The translations under genes were made by a program, and so were the position numbers. A model generated the notes under the pieces. It was not told the DNA's origin and ran no database searches. It saw only the letters and a program-made list of their open reading frames with translations. Shown piece after piece: positions 56,257 to 64,000 of a stretch of DNA of 64,000 bases. Source of the stretch: Hydrogenophaga sp. PAMC20947 (GTDB taxonomy: Bacteria; Pseudomonadota; Gammaproteobacteria; Burkholderiales; Burkholderiaceae_C); contig NZ_CP039252.1 of the NCBI RefSeq assembly GCF_004795855.1, positions 3,100,001-3,164,000 on the forward strand. The letters are read 5' to 3'. Each line of letters begins with the position of its first letter. The stretch's first letter is position 1.

Positions 56257-56787
56257 ATGAACACACACACCACATCCGGCGACGCGGCCACGGGCGGCAT
56301 GGTGCCGCGCCTGACCGCGCTGATCCAGTCCGTCTGCGGTCTGATGGGACAGCTGCCCAACACCCTGCTGGCCTTCATCGCCCGCTTCTCCATCGCCGCC
56401 GTGTTCTGGAAATCGGGCCAGACCAAGATCGAAGGCCTGGCCATCGACATCGTCAGCGGCCAATTCACGCTGGGCATACCCCACCTGTCTGACAACGCGG
56501 TGTTCCTGTTCAAGGAAGAGTACAAGCTGCCCTTCCTGCCACCCGAGCTGGGCGCCACCCTGGCCGCCCTCGGTGAACACATCCTGCCCGTCTTCATCCT
56601 GTTTGGTCTGGCCACCCGCCTGTCGGCGTTGGGCCTGCTGGGCATGACGATGGTGATCCAGCTCTTCGTCTACCCCGACGCCTATGCAACCCACGGCACC
56701 TGGGCGGCCGTGCTGCTATACCTGATGGCGCATGGCCCGGGCAAGCTCTCCATCGACGCCTGGATCGCCCAGCGCAGCGTCCGCTGA
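56257..56787 (+). CDS. DoxX family membrane protein
   Basis: This 176-residue protein has four predicted membrane helices (about residues 30-55, 80-105, 105-130 and 135-160) and DoxX hallmarks ARFSIAAVFWKSGQTKI and HILPVFILFGLATRLSALGL. DoxX proteins often accompany bufferin genes and may handle quinone or thiol redox at the membrane. AGGAGATCAAT precedes the ATG at 56257. It lies 43 bases after bufC. Confidence 0.87.
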   Translation: MNTHTTSGDAATGGMVPRLTALIQSVCGLMGQLPNTLLAFIARFSIAAVFWKSGQTKIEGLAIDIVSGQFTLGIPHLSDNAVFLFKEEYKLPFLPPELGATLAALGEHILPVFILFGLATRLSALGLLGMTMVIQLFVYPDAYATHGTWAAVLLYLMAHGPGKLSIDAWIAQRSVR

Positions 56788-56813
56788 GCGCTTCGCCTAC
56801 ACAGCACTCAATC

Positions 56814-57596
56814 ATGGGCACGGTCTCCGGGTGGTTCGGCTCAAAGCTGGCGCGCTACCTCTCTGCAGAGATTCACCAGCACGGCAGCGCGCCGCCCATG
56901 CGGGCAGAGCGCTTGCTGGCCACCCTGCAACCGGGCGATGTGCTGCTGGTCGAAGGCCACAGCCGTTTCAGCACCGCCATCAAATTCCTCACGCAATCGA
57001 CCTGGTCACACGCGGCGCTCTACGTGGGCACTGATGCCTTGAAGGGAACGGGGGCTCCCGCGGGACACTGTTTTGTGGAAGCGGACGTTGCCGAAGGTGT
57101 GCGCAGCGTGGCGACCGACCTGTTCGAGTCGTACCACACACGCATCTGTCGCCCGGTCGGTCTGACCGCGTCAGACACCGCCCTGGTGGTGGGCTACGCC
57201 GTCGCCAGTCTGGGTCACCGATACGACCTGCGCAACGTCTGGGACTTGGCCCGTTACCTGCTGCCTACGCCACCAGTGCCACTGCGCTGGCGACGGCGCA
57301 TGCTGTCGCTGGGCAGCGGCGACCCGACCCGCGCCATCTGCTCCACCTTGATTGCCCAGGCATTTCAGCTGATCCACTACCCCATACTGCCGCTGGTCAG
57401 CAGCACCAGCAAAGACAGCCCGGACTGCCCGGGGTGCGTCGACGAAATCCTGCGACTGCGCCACCACAGCCTGTTTGCGCCACGGGACTTCGATGTGTCA
57501 CCCTATTTCGCAGTGATCAAACCCGCGCTGGATCAGGACTTTGACTTTCATACATTGAACTGGAACAGGGACCAGCCACCGATCGAAGCCGCCTGA
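56814..57596 (+). CDS. YiiX/YebB-like permuted NlpC/P60 cysteine hydrolase
   Basis: This 260-residue protein resembles YiiX-type permuted papain-fold enzymes. It has LQPGDVLLVEGHSRFSTAIK, the candidate catalytic His in STWSHAALYVG (about residue 65) and the candidate Cys in RAICSTLIAQAFQ (about residue 175). Such enzymes cleave amide bonds or lipid-amide links. It begins 26 bases after doxX on the same strand, so it may be part of the bufferin transcript, an association I have not met in the usual operon. No signal peptide is clear. Confidence 0.75.
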   Translation: MGTVSGWFGSKLARYLSAEIHQHGSAPPMRAERLLATLQPGDVLLVEGHSRFSTAIKFLTQSTWSHAALYVGTDALKGTGAPAGHCFVEADVAEGVRSVATDLFESYHTRICRPVGLTASDTALVVGYAVASLGHRYDLRNVWDLARYLLPTPPVPLRWRRRMLSLGSGDPTRAICSTLIAQAFQLIHYPILPLVSSTSKDSPDCPGCVDEILRLRHHSLFAPRDFDVSPYFAVIKPALDQDFDFHTLNWNRDQPPIEAA

Positions 57597-57673
57597 AGGC
57601 CGCTGTCGGACAGATGTCCCGCACAAGTCGGCGGCCGCTCTTATGATGGGCCTCGCCGCAACACCCGAACTTC

Positions 57674-59959
57674 ATGAACGCTTCCGAACAACCCATCCTG
57701 CGCGACCTGATCCTGGTCGGCGGCGGCCACAGCCACGTGGTCGCGTTGCGCATGCTCGCCATGCAACCCGAACCAGGCCTGCGCATCACGCTGATCTGCA
57801 CCGACATCGACACGCCCTACTCGGGCATGCTGCCAGGCTACATCTCGGGCCACTACAGCTTTGACGACGTGCACATCGACCTGGGTCGCCTGGCTTCGTT
57901 CGCTGGAGCGCGTTTCATCCAAGGGGAGGTTGTCGGCCTGGATCGGGCCAATCAGCGCGTGCATGTCAAGGGTCGACCCTCGGTGCCGTACGACCTGCTT
58001 TCCATCAACACCGGCTCGACGCCCAACATGCGAAAGGTCGAAGGCGCACAGGCGCACGCGGTGCCGGTCAAGCCGATTGCGCAGTTCAACCAGCGCTGGC
58101 TGAGCCTGCTGGAGCGCGTGCGGGGCCTGCGCGGCCGCTTCACCATCGCGGTGGTGGGCGGTGGCGCCGGTGGCGTGGAGCTGGTGCTGTCCATGCAGTA
58201 CCGGCTGCGCCGCGAGCTGCAAAGCCTCAACAAGAGCCCAGATCTGCTGCACTTCGTGCTGCTCACGGCGGGCGAGACCCTCCTGCCGACACACAACCCC
58301 AAGGTGCGCGCGCGCTTTGCCCGCGTGCTGAAAGAGCGCCACGTGGTGGTGCACACCCGGGCTGAAGTGACGCAAGTCTCTCCCGATTGCCTGCACACAC
58401 AGGACGGGCGCACCTTCGATGCCGACGAGACCCTGTGGGTCACGCAAGCCGGCGGACCGGCCTGGCTGCAAAGCACCGGTCTGGCGCTCGACGAACACGG
58501 TTTTATCCAGGTGAACGACCGGCTGCAGACGCTGGAAGACCCCAAGATTTTTGCCGCCGGTGACGTGGCGGCATTCACCGACCGTCCGCTGGAAAAGGCG
58601 GGGGTGTTCGCCGTGCGCATGGGCCCGCCACTGGAGAAGAACCTGCGACTGAGCCTGCGTGGCCAGCCCCTGGTGGCCTACGAGCCGCAACGCAGCTGGC
58701 TGGCGCTGATCTCTACCGGAGATCAGTTTGCTGTGGCCTCGCGCGGCCTAATCGGCTTTGCAGGCGCGTGGGTATGGACCTGGAAAGACTGGATCGACCG
58801 CCGCTTCATGCGCAAGTTCACCGAGCTACCGGCCATGGCGCAAGAGGCCTCCCCACGGGCCACACCCACCAGCAGCCTAGCGTTGAGCGCGGAAGAATCG
58901 CGCCAGGCCATCTCGGCCATTGCCATGCGCTGCGGCGGCTGCGGCGCCAAGGTAGGCGCCAGCATTTTGACCCGCGCCTTGGGCAGCCTGCAGCCGGTGC
59001 AGCGTGACGACGTGCTGATCGGTCTGCACGCGCCCGACGACGCCGCTGTGGTGCGCGTGCCGCCGGGCAAGGCCATGGTGCACACCGTCGATTTTTTCCG
59101 CAGCTTCATCGATGACCCTTACCTGTTTGGCAAGGTTGCAGCCAACCACGCGCTGGGCGACATCTTCGCGATGGGCGCCGAGCCGCAGTCGGCCACGGCC
59201 ATTGCCACCGTACCGCCGGGCCTGGAGGCCAAGGTGGAAGACTTGCTGCTGCAGATGATGACCGGCGCGGTCGAGGTGCTCAACGCCGCGGGTTGCAGCC
59301 TGGTCGGCGGGCACACTGGCGAGGGCCGTGAGCTGGCGCTGGGCTTTGCCATCAACGGCCTGATCGACGAGGGCATGGACGGCATCATGCGCAAAGACGG
59401 CATGCGACCGGGCGACGTGCTGCTGCTGAGCAAACCCATCGGCACCGGCACGCTGTTCGCGGCCCACGCGCGGCACGCCGCCAAAGGCCGCTGGATAGCG
59501 GCGGCCCTGCAATCCATGGTGCTGTCCAACCAGGCCGGCGCTCAAATCTTGCGTGAGCACGGTGCCACCGCCTGCACCGACCTGACCGGCTTCGGCCTGC
59601 TCGGTCATCTGGTGGAGATGACCCGCCCCTCGGGCGTAGACGCCGAGCTGCAGCTCAGCGCGTTGCCCTTGCTGGACGGTGCAGTCGCGTGCGTCGAAGC
59701 AGGGATTGTGAGCTCGCTGCAACCAGCCAATGTGCGTCTGCGCCGCGCCCTGCGCAACGCCGAAGCGTTCGTGAATGATCCGCGCTATCCGCTGCTGTTT
59801 GACCCGCAAACGGCGGGCGGCCTTCTCGCCACCGTGCCGGCTGAACGGGCCGCCGATTGCATTGACGCGCTGAAGGCCGCAGGCTACGCCCAGACCGCCG
59901 CCATTGGCCGCATCAGCGTTGCGACCGATGCACTGGAGCCGGTGGTACTGCGTCCATGA
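57674..59959 (+). CDS. selD: NADH dehydrogenase-like / selenide, water dikinase (SelD) fusion
   Basis: This 761-residue fusion has an N-terminal FAD/NAD(P) oxidoreductase of the NDH-2/SQR type (about residues 8-375; DLILVGGGHSHVVAL and VVGGGAGGVEL) and a C-terminal SelD (about 400-755). SelD makes selenophosphate from ATP and selenide. The SelD active site is RCGGCGAKVG, with Cys423 and Lys426 in the positions of E. coli Cys17 and Lys20. The oxidoreductase half may reduce selenium compounds, as proposed for such fusions. No other selenium genes are in the window. Confidence 0.92.
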   Translation: MNASEQPILRDLILVGGGHSHVVALRMLAMQPEPGLRITLICTDIDTPYSGMLPGYISGHYSFDDVHIDLGRLASFAGARFIQGEVVGLDRANQRVHVKGRPSVPYDLLSINTGSTPNMRKVEGAQAHAVPVKPIAQFNQRWLSLLERVRGLRGRFTIAVVGGGAGGVELVLSMQYRLRRELQSLNKSPDLLHFVLLTAGETLLPTHNPKVRARFARVLKERHVVVHTRAEVTQVSPDCLHTQDGRTFDADETLWVTQAGGPAWLQSTGLALDEHGFIQVNDRLQTLEDPKIFAAGDVAAFTDRPLEKAGVFAVRMGPPLEKNLRLSLRGQPLVAYEPQRSWLALISTGDQFAVASRGLIGFAGAWVWTWKDWIDRRFMRKFTELPAMAQEASPRATPTSSLALSAEESRQAISAIAMRCGGCGAKVGASILTRALGSLQPVQRDDVLIGLHAPDDAAVVRVPPGKAMVHTVDFFRSFIDDPYLFGKVAANHALGDIFAMGAEPQSATAIATVPPGLEAKVEDLLLQMMTGAVEVLNAAGCSLVGGHTGEGRELALGFAINGLIDEGMDGIMRKDGMRPGDVLLLSKPIGTGTLFAAHARHAAKGRWIAAALQSMVLSNQAGAQILREHGATACTDLTGFGLLGHLVEMTRPSGVDAELQLSALPLLDGAVACVEAGIVSSLQPANVRLRRALRNAEAFVNDPRYPLLFDPQTAGGLLATVPAERAADCIDALKAAGYAQTAAIGRISVATDALEPVVLRP

Positions 59960-60338
59960 GGCCGCTGCGCAAACCCGTGCCGATTGCACGCAAGCGTCAG
60001 CACTGAAAATGCGCCGACGGTGCATGAGGCTCGGGCTCGACGTCGTTTGATTGACAGGCGCCGCGACAAACAGCGCGTTGAACCCGACGGTAGGAATCCC
60101 TTGCGGCCATGACCACAATGGCCGGGAAGCATCGATCACCGGCCCCGGGCACTTCGCAAGAAGCCCCATCCAGCGCACCGACCAGCCCCAATGGCGGCAA
60201 GGGCCACAATCCGCATGTTGTCTGACACACCGGCTGCCAAGTGGCGCATCGCCTATTTCATACAGCTCATGCATATGAAGGCGCCCAATTCGCGGTCTTG
60301 GCGATCCACATTGCTCGACCTACGGAAGGTACAAAAGG
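59960..60338. other. Intergenic stretch without a supported gene
   Basis: About 380 bases follow the SelD fusion. Short open frames on both strands do not look like proteins. No clear terminator hairpin was seen. Confidence 0.4.
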
Positions 60339-60548
60339 ATGAAAGTAGACGTTCAAAAAATGCCCGAATGCAAGGCCCTGAGTGACCGGAGCGAAGGGAT
60401 GCGACACGCCATGTTGACGATGTGCGATGCGCGGGCAGATCTCGACGGTTCAAGTGTCCGATTCATCGCGATGATGAGCTCCATCGCCATGGGGAAGCCG
60501 GTGGGCCCAGGCGGGCATGGATACCTGTCGTTCGATCGAACGGCATGA
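60339..60548 (+). CDS. Hypothetical small protein coupled to the DUF2177 gene
   Basis: This possible 69-residue ORF starts MKVDVQKMPECKALSDRSEG after AAAAGG, and its TGA overlaps the DUF2177 ATG by four bases (ATGA). It is Met-rich, with no family recognised. It could be a leader ORF that controls the membrane protein gene. Confidence 0.35.
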   Translation: MKVDVQKMPECKALSDRSEGMRHAMLTMCDARADLDGSSVRFIAMMSSIAMGKPVGPGGHGYLSFDRTA

Positions 60549-60961
60549 GCATCGTGGCCTATGCTTGGGGCTATCTTGCTGCGCTGCTCGCTGTCGGGGT
60601 GCTCGATGGCTTGTGGCTTGGCGTCATTGCACGCAGTTTCTATCAGGCAGAGATGGCCCCTGTGGCTGCTGAAAACTTCAAATTGATACCGGCAGCGCTC
60701 TTTTACGTCCTCTACCCCGTGGGTGTTTTGTCGCTCGCTCTCACACCCGCCGTGTCGGGGTGGACAGAGGCACTCGGTCGATCAGCGTTGTTGGGGCTTG
60801 TGGTCTATGGGGTCTACGACCTCACCAACATGGCCACCCTTAAGACATGGTCACTCAAGCTGGCTTTGGTGGATGCAACGTGGGGCGCTTTTGTGACCGG
60901 CATGGCCGGGGTGATTGCTTACACAGCCATGCAGTGGGCGACCTCCTCGGCCACCAAGTAG
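60545..60961 (+). CDS. DUF2177 family membrane protein
   Basis: This 138-residue protein has four membrane helices and the DUF2177 signatures GVLDGLWLGVIARSFYQ, ALFYVLYPVGV and YGVYDLTNMATLKTWSLKL. Its function is unknown. The start at 60545 follows no strong ribosome site of its own, consistent with coupling to the upstream small ORF. It is followed by 568 bases without a clear gene. Confidence 0.87.
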   Translation: MSIVAYAWGYLAALLAVGVLDGLWLGVIARSFYQAEMAPVAAENFKLIPAALFYVLYPVGVLSLALTPAVSGWTEALGRSALLGLVVYGVYDLTNMATLKTWSLKLALVDATWGAFVTGMAGVIAYTAMQWATSSATK

Positions 60962-61529
60962 CAGTTCGGGGATTGCCCAAGACCGCCGCTGAACCACCCC
61001 GGCCTGGCACCTCCCTCCGATCGTTCCCGCCAGGCCGTTGTCGTACCCGTCGCCCCAGGTATTTCGCTATGGCTCGATCCCTGCTTCTGCGCACGGCTCG
61101 CCGTAGCGAAAGCACCCACATTGAGAGCCAAGCCCGCAGTGGCGAGGCAATGCGCCATTCAACCGTGCTGCCTGGTACACACCCCTTGGCCTACGATGCG
61201 CCGGGCGCACACATCGGTGAAGAGGGCTGCCTACAACCCACTCTGCCAAGTGAGCATCACCGCGAAGTTTGATACCCAGAACTGATTGCGTCGATCGATG
61301 TTGAAGGTCCTATTGACGCGGTCCAGCAGGCTTGGCGCCCATAAACCCGAGATTGTGGTGTGCACCACTTTGCCCAGTCCCCCCATACCCAGAAGGCCCG
61401 TCAGCCACGCCACAGGGCATTTGCGCCTTCCAGATGCAAGATCCTTTGCTGACTTGCCCATGGCTGAATGCTCCCGAAAAAAAAACCATTCACAACCCGA
61501 GGTGGCTCACCCTGCCGGATGCGCCACCA
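60962..61529. other. Intergenic stretch with only weak ORFs
   Basis: About 570 bases lie between DUF2177 and the disordered-protein gene. A minus-strand open frame at 61231-61461 (76 codons, begins MGKSAKDLASGRRKCPVAWL) has a GGGAG upstream but no recognised family and ordinary composition, so it is not called. An A-run lies near 61479-61487. Confidence 0.4.
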
Positions 61530-61805
61530 TCAAGGGGTGCCTTTCTCCACTGAGCCTTGGGCGGGGAAATGGGTGCGTGCCAGCTGGGTCACGACGGGAG
61601 CGCGGCCGGTGTCTTGTTGACCGTCTTCCAGGTCGCGAGCCGCTTGCACGATCCGTTTGTCTTTCGTGCCTGAATGGCTGTCGCTGGACCCGTCTCGCTC
61701 ATGGGGTAAGCGGGGCGCCGCTTGCTGGTGGCGACGGGGCAGCGTCTGCCCCTTCTCAGGGGCCCCCCGGCTGGGCTGGGGATCAGAGTCGGGCTTGTTT
61801 GACAT
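61530..61805 (-). CDS. Disordered small hypothetical protein
   Basis: This 91-residue charged, low-complexity protein begins MSNKPDSDPQPSRGAPEKGQ and continues with LPHERDGSSDS, KDKRIVQAARDLEDGQQDT and GRAPV. Proteins with an LPHE-D...DLE-G-QDTDR pattern are widespread in Comamonadaceae and have no known function. Its start shares a base with the stop of a 24-codon membrane peptide gene (TGATG), which fixes the start. Confidence 0.65.
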   Translation of the reverse strand: MSNKPDSDPQPSRGAPEKGQTLPRRHQQAAPRLPHERDGSSDSHSGTKDKRIVQAARDLEDGQQDTGRAPVVTQLARTHFPAQGSVEKGTP

Positions 61806-61879
61806 CAGAACACCAGCCAAAAAATCACCAGAGCAAACGCTGGAACGCCCAGTAGCCATGCGATGAAGTACTTTCCCAT
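61805..61879 (-). CDS. 24-residue membrane peptide
   Basis: An ATG at 61879 with the strong ribosome site AAGGAGATTCATC encodes a peptide starting MGKYFIAWLLGVPAFALVIF and ending WLVF, one predicted membrane helix with a Lys near the N-terminus. It is followed by a one-base overlap with the disordered-protein gene. It is too short for most annotation pipelines. The ribosome site, coupling and helix make it likely real. Function is unknown. Confidence 0.65.
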   Translation of the reverse strand: MGKYFIAWLLGVPAFALVIFWLVF

Positions 61880-62383
61880 GATGAATCTCCTTGATGTGCG
61901 AGAAAAACGGATTGATTTGAAGCAGCGCATCAAACCAAGCCCTGGAAAACCAAGTTTGCGCCGCGAGACTGCTGGGTTTTGTAGGACATAACCTTGGCAA
62001 AGCGCAGGGCTATACCGTCAGATGGCCACATCGCCCCACCCGGGTGACGGTTCCATTGCGGCCAGCCATCGGCGTTCACGCCGCACTGCACAGTGTGGGA
62101 GCCAGCCTGCGCTTCCTTGGCCCCCACATCACACGAATCGAAACCGCAGACGGCGTGGGCAAGCTGAACGCAGCGAAGCGCTTTCAAAGCATTCCAACTT
62201 CCTGGTCCAAAACGGCTGGGACCCGATCAAACGACGCAATCGTGTGCCCGGGGAGCGTTATCAACGCGCGCCCCACGACCCGGGCAACCACCAAGCTCGC
62301 TGATCCGTTCAATCATCCATATTGCCGTTTTGGTGTAATATAAACTCCATGAACCATCCATGTGGATGTTAAGGGGAGTTTTT
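61880..62383. other. Divergent intergenic region
   Basis: About 500 bases lie between the membrane peptide gene (minus) and the CopG gene (plus). The segment 62310-62370 is AT-rich and contains the likely CopG promoter and a short palindrome. No gene is supported here. Confidence 0.45.
62355..62368. promoter_or_regulatory. Short palindrome upstream of the CopG gene
   Basis: CATCCA-TG-TGGATG, 16 bases before the CopG start, next to AT-rich TAATATAAAC. Ribbon-helix-helix proteins often bind such short repeats in their own promoter, so this is a candidate operator; evidence is position only. Confidence 0.35.
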
Positions 62384-62809
62384 ATGAGCAACATTACGCC
62401 ATTAATCGCTGCAAGGCCCAAGACCACGGAGACCGAAAAGGTGACCGTCAACCTGGGCTTTGTGGATCTGGGCCACATTGACCTGCTGGTGGCCGAAGGC
62501 TTCTACAGCAACCGCACAGACTTCATTCGCACCGCCATCCGCAACCAGCTCCATGTCCAGCAGGAAGCGGTGCGCCAGGTGGTGTCACGCAAGGCGCTGA
62601 TTTTGGGGCTTCAGCGCTTCACCCGTGCCGACCTTGAGTCGCTGCAGCGCGCGGGTGAGACGCTGGAGGTTCGGGTGCTCGGACTGGCGACGGTGGACGA
62701 CGACGTGCCGCCTGAGTTGGCCAGTGCCACCATTGCGTCGGTCACGGTGCTCGGCGCCTTCCATGCCAGCCCCTCAGTGAAGCAAGCCCTGAAAGGGAGG
62801 ATCCAGTGA
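62384..62809 (+). CDS. CopG/ribbon-helix-helix family regulator
   Basis: This 141-residue protein has an N-terminal ribbon-helix-helix region (TEKVTVNLGFVDLGHIDLL, then EGFYSNRTDFIRTAIRNQL) and a C-terminal extension ending in SPSVKQALKGRIQ. AAGGGGAG precedes the ATG at 62384. Its stop overlaps the PHA depolymerase start (TGATG), so it is the first gene of that operon and probably regulates it. It is not obviously an antitoxin, as no toxin partner follows. Confidence 0.82.
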   Translation: MSNITPLIAARPKTTETEKVTVNLGFVDLGHIDLLVAEGFYSNRTDFIRTAIRNQLHVQQEAVRQVVSRKALILGLQRFTRADLESLQRAGETLEVRVLGLATVDDDVPPELASATIASVTVLGAFHASPSVKQALKGRIQ

Positions 62810-64000
62810 TGCTGAACCGCTCCCACCTGAAGGGCCTGCCGCAGACCGGCAACCGCGCAGCCATGCCGCCGAACATGGCCGACGCCTTGGCCCTCGTTCG
62901 CGAAGGCCGATTGCAAGAAGCCAGCGAGCTGCTCATGGGCAACAGCAGCGACGCCGCAGCGGTCAGGCCGGGGGTGACTCGAATGCAGCCCCAACCCGGC
63001 GCGCGCGTGTCCGACCTTGCCGCGCGTGGTTTCGCCAACATGCACGATGTGCTGAGCCAGCTTGACGTGCATGCAGGGAGCCCTTCGGTGGCGCCCGCTC
63101 GCTCCGCGGCTGCGCAAGCCACATCAGCGCACCGGTCAGAGCCCCGCACACAGGCCGCAGCCCCGAGCGCCAGCGAACCCGGCCGCTTTGAACGCGTGGC
63201 GTTCACTCACCACGGGGTAAGCCATCCTTACCTTCTGTACACGCCCCACACCACTGCGCCCACCGGCGGCCGGCCGCTGATAGTGATGCTGCATGGCTGC
63301 ACGCAAGACGCCCAGGACTTCGCCCGTGGCACCCGCATGAACGCAACCGCCGAGGCCGCTGGGGCGCTGGTGCTCTACCCGACCCAAAGCAAAACCGCAA
63401 ACGCCAACGGTTGCTGGAACTGGTTCCGGCCCGAAGATCAGCAGGCCGATGCAGGTGAGCCTGCGCTCCTGCTGGCGATGGTGCAGCACGCTAAAGACGC
63501 GCAGACCGTCGATGCCAAGCGTGTCTACGTGGCGGGCCTGTCGGCCGGCGGTGCCATGGCCGCGGTGCTGGCCCATCAGTACCCAGCTGTGTTTGCGGCC
63601 GTCGGCGTGCATTCCGGTCTGCCGCCCGGTGCTGCCACCACCATGATGGGCGCGCTCTCCGCCATGAAAAGCGGCGCCAAAGGCTGGCGTGCGCCGCGTC
63701 CGAATGGCGGGGCACAGGCCGTTCCCATGATCGTGCTGCATGGTGATGCCGACAGGACGGTACACCACCGCAACGCAGCACAATTGTTGCAGGGCGCATC
63801 AGAGGGCATCGCCACCACGGTACAGACGCAGGATGAAGGCGTGAGCAGTGATGGCCAGCGCTACACCCGCACCTGCGCAGTTGATCCGGCTGCTTCCGGC
63901 CAGGTTGTGGCCGAGCATTGGGTGCTACATGGCGCGGGCCACGCATGGTCAGGCGGCGATGCGCGGGGAAGCCACGCCAGTGCAAACGGGGTCAACGCCT
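62809..64000 (+). CDS. Extracellular-type PHA/PHB depolymerase family esterase, 3' end outside window
   Basis: At least 397 residues of an LpqC/PhaZ-type alpha/beta hydrolase are visible. The N-terminal 125 residues are variable and Pro/Ala-rich. The catalytic domain starts with PLIVMLHGCTQDAQDF (oxyanion His162-Gly163-Cys164), has the nucleophile Ser245 in VAGLSAGGAMA, Asp in LHGDADRTV and a His in GAGHAWSGG. Type-I short-chain PHA depolymerases hydrolyse polyhydroxybutyrate; related enzymes act as feruloyl or other esterases. No signal peptide is evident. It is coupled to a CopG gene. Confidence 0.85.
   Translation, partial: MLNRSHLKGLPQTGNRAAMPPNMADALALVREGRLQEASELLMGNSSDAAAVRPGVTRMQPQPGARVSDLAARGFANMHDVLSQLDVHAGSPSVAPARSAAAQATSAHRSEPRTQAAAPSASEPGRFERVAFTHHGVSHPYLLYTPHTTAPTGGRPLIVMLHGCTQDAQDFARGTRMNATAEAAGALVLYPTQSKTANANGCWNWFRPEDQQADAGEPALLLAMVQHAKDAQTVDAKRVYVAGLSAGGAMAAVLAHQYPAVFAAVGVHSGLPPGAATTMMGALSAMKSGAKGWRAPRPNGGAQAVPMIVLHGDADRTVHHRNAAQLLQGASEGIATTVQTQDEGVSSDGQRYTRTCAVDPAASGQVVAEHWVLHGAGHAWSGGDARGSHASANGVNA

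Noticed and set aside
61231..61461. 76-codon minus-strand ORF starting MGKSAKDLASG
   Set aside because: A possible ribosome site exists but spacing is long and no family or coupling supports it.

Overview
The window is high-GC chromosomal DNA from a betaproteobacterium. The best guess is a Comamonadaceae member of the Hydrogenophaga/Acidovorax/Rhodoferax type. This rests on protein character and conserved gene orders (corC-lnt-glyQ-glyS-gmhB-plsC-ygjP, Lrp-hppD-phhA, aceK with beta-oxidation genes, CopG-PHA depolymerase), not on any marker gene. I found no rRNA, tRNA, CRISPR array or insertion sequence. Long open frames opposite most genes are GC-driven shadows and are omitted.

Region 1 (1-8.1 kb, mostly minus strand) holds one half of leucine/isovalerate catabolism. 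In transcription order it has an acyl-CoA synthetase, methylcrotonyl-CoA carboxylase beta subunit, a DinB protein, an enoyl-CoA hydratase, a DUF4126 membrane protein and the biotin-carboxylase subunit, which runs off the left edge. A divergent AraC-type regulator sits upstream. Region 2 (8.3-17.8 kb) is mixed: pseudoazurin, cytochrome b561, a YHYH protein, the speD-speE polyamine pair, a DUF2130 coiled-coil protein, and a coupled rhodanese-ychJ-HAD-lipoprotein operon. Region 3 (18.2-22.5 kb) is a potassium-uptake operon, trkA followed by two tandem trkH genes.

Region 4 (22.6-33.2 kb) holds the other half of leucine catabolism. A probable operon runs PaaI thioesterase, isovaleryl-CoA dehydrogenase, carbonic anhydrase, aceK, thiolase, then SDR, VOC and acyl-CoA dehydrogenase genes. 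Its promoter carries a perfect 24-bp palindrome. A nearly identical site lies between a MerR-family regulator (probable LiuR) and a metallo-beta-lactamase-fold hydrolase. Region 5 (33.2-42.6 kb) is housekeeping: metalloprotease, PlsC, GmhB, GlyS, GlyQ, Lnt, CorC and a GNAT acetyltransferase. Region 6 (42.7-51.9 kb) has tyrosine/phenylalanine catabolism (Lrp/AsnC regulator, hppD, phhA), a lipase-like hydrolase, FadD, and a ketone-body/PHB group (patatin, acetoacetate decarboxylase, 3-hydroxybutyrate dehydrogenase).

Region 7 (52.3-60 kb) is the most interesting. A probable copper-handling bufferin locus encodes a four-cysteine DUF2282 precursor, a DUF692 (MNIO) modifying enzyme, a DUF2063 partner and DoxX. 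It continues into a permuted NlpC/P60-like protein and an NADH-dehydrogenase/SelD fusion. Divergently, a tiny ORF, an ECF sigma factor and a 73-residue zinc-finger anti-sigma factor overlap end to end. Two divergent promoter-like elements of the same form (GTAA-G ... CGAC) lie between the two arms, suggesting that the sigma factor drives both. This MNIO/bufferin family is recently described, but this regulatory arrangement and the extra genes deserve attention. Region 8 (60.3-64 kb) has a DUF2177 protein, a 24-residue membrane peptide coupled to a disordered protein, and a CopG-PHA depolymerase pair that runs off the right edge.
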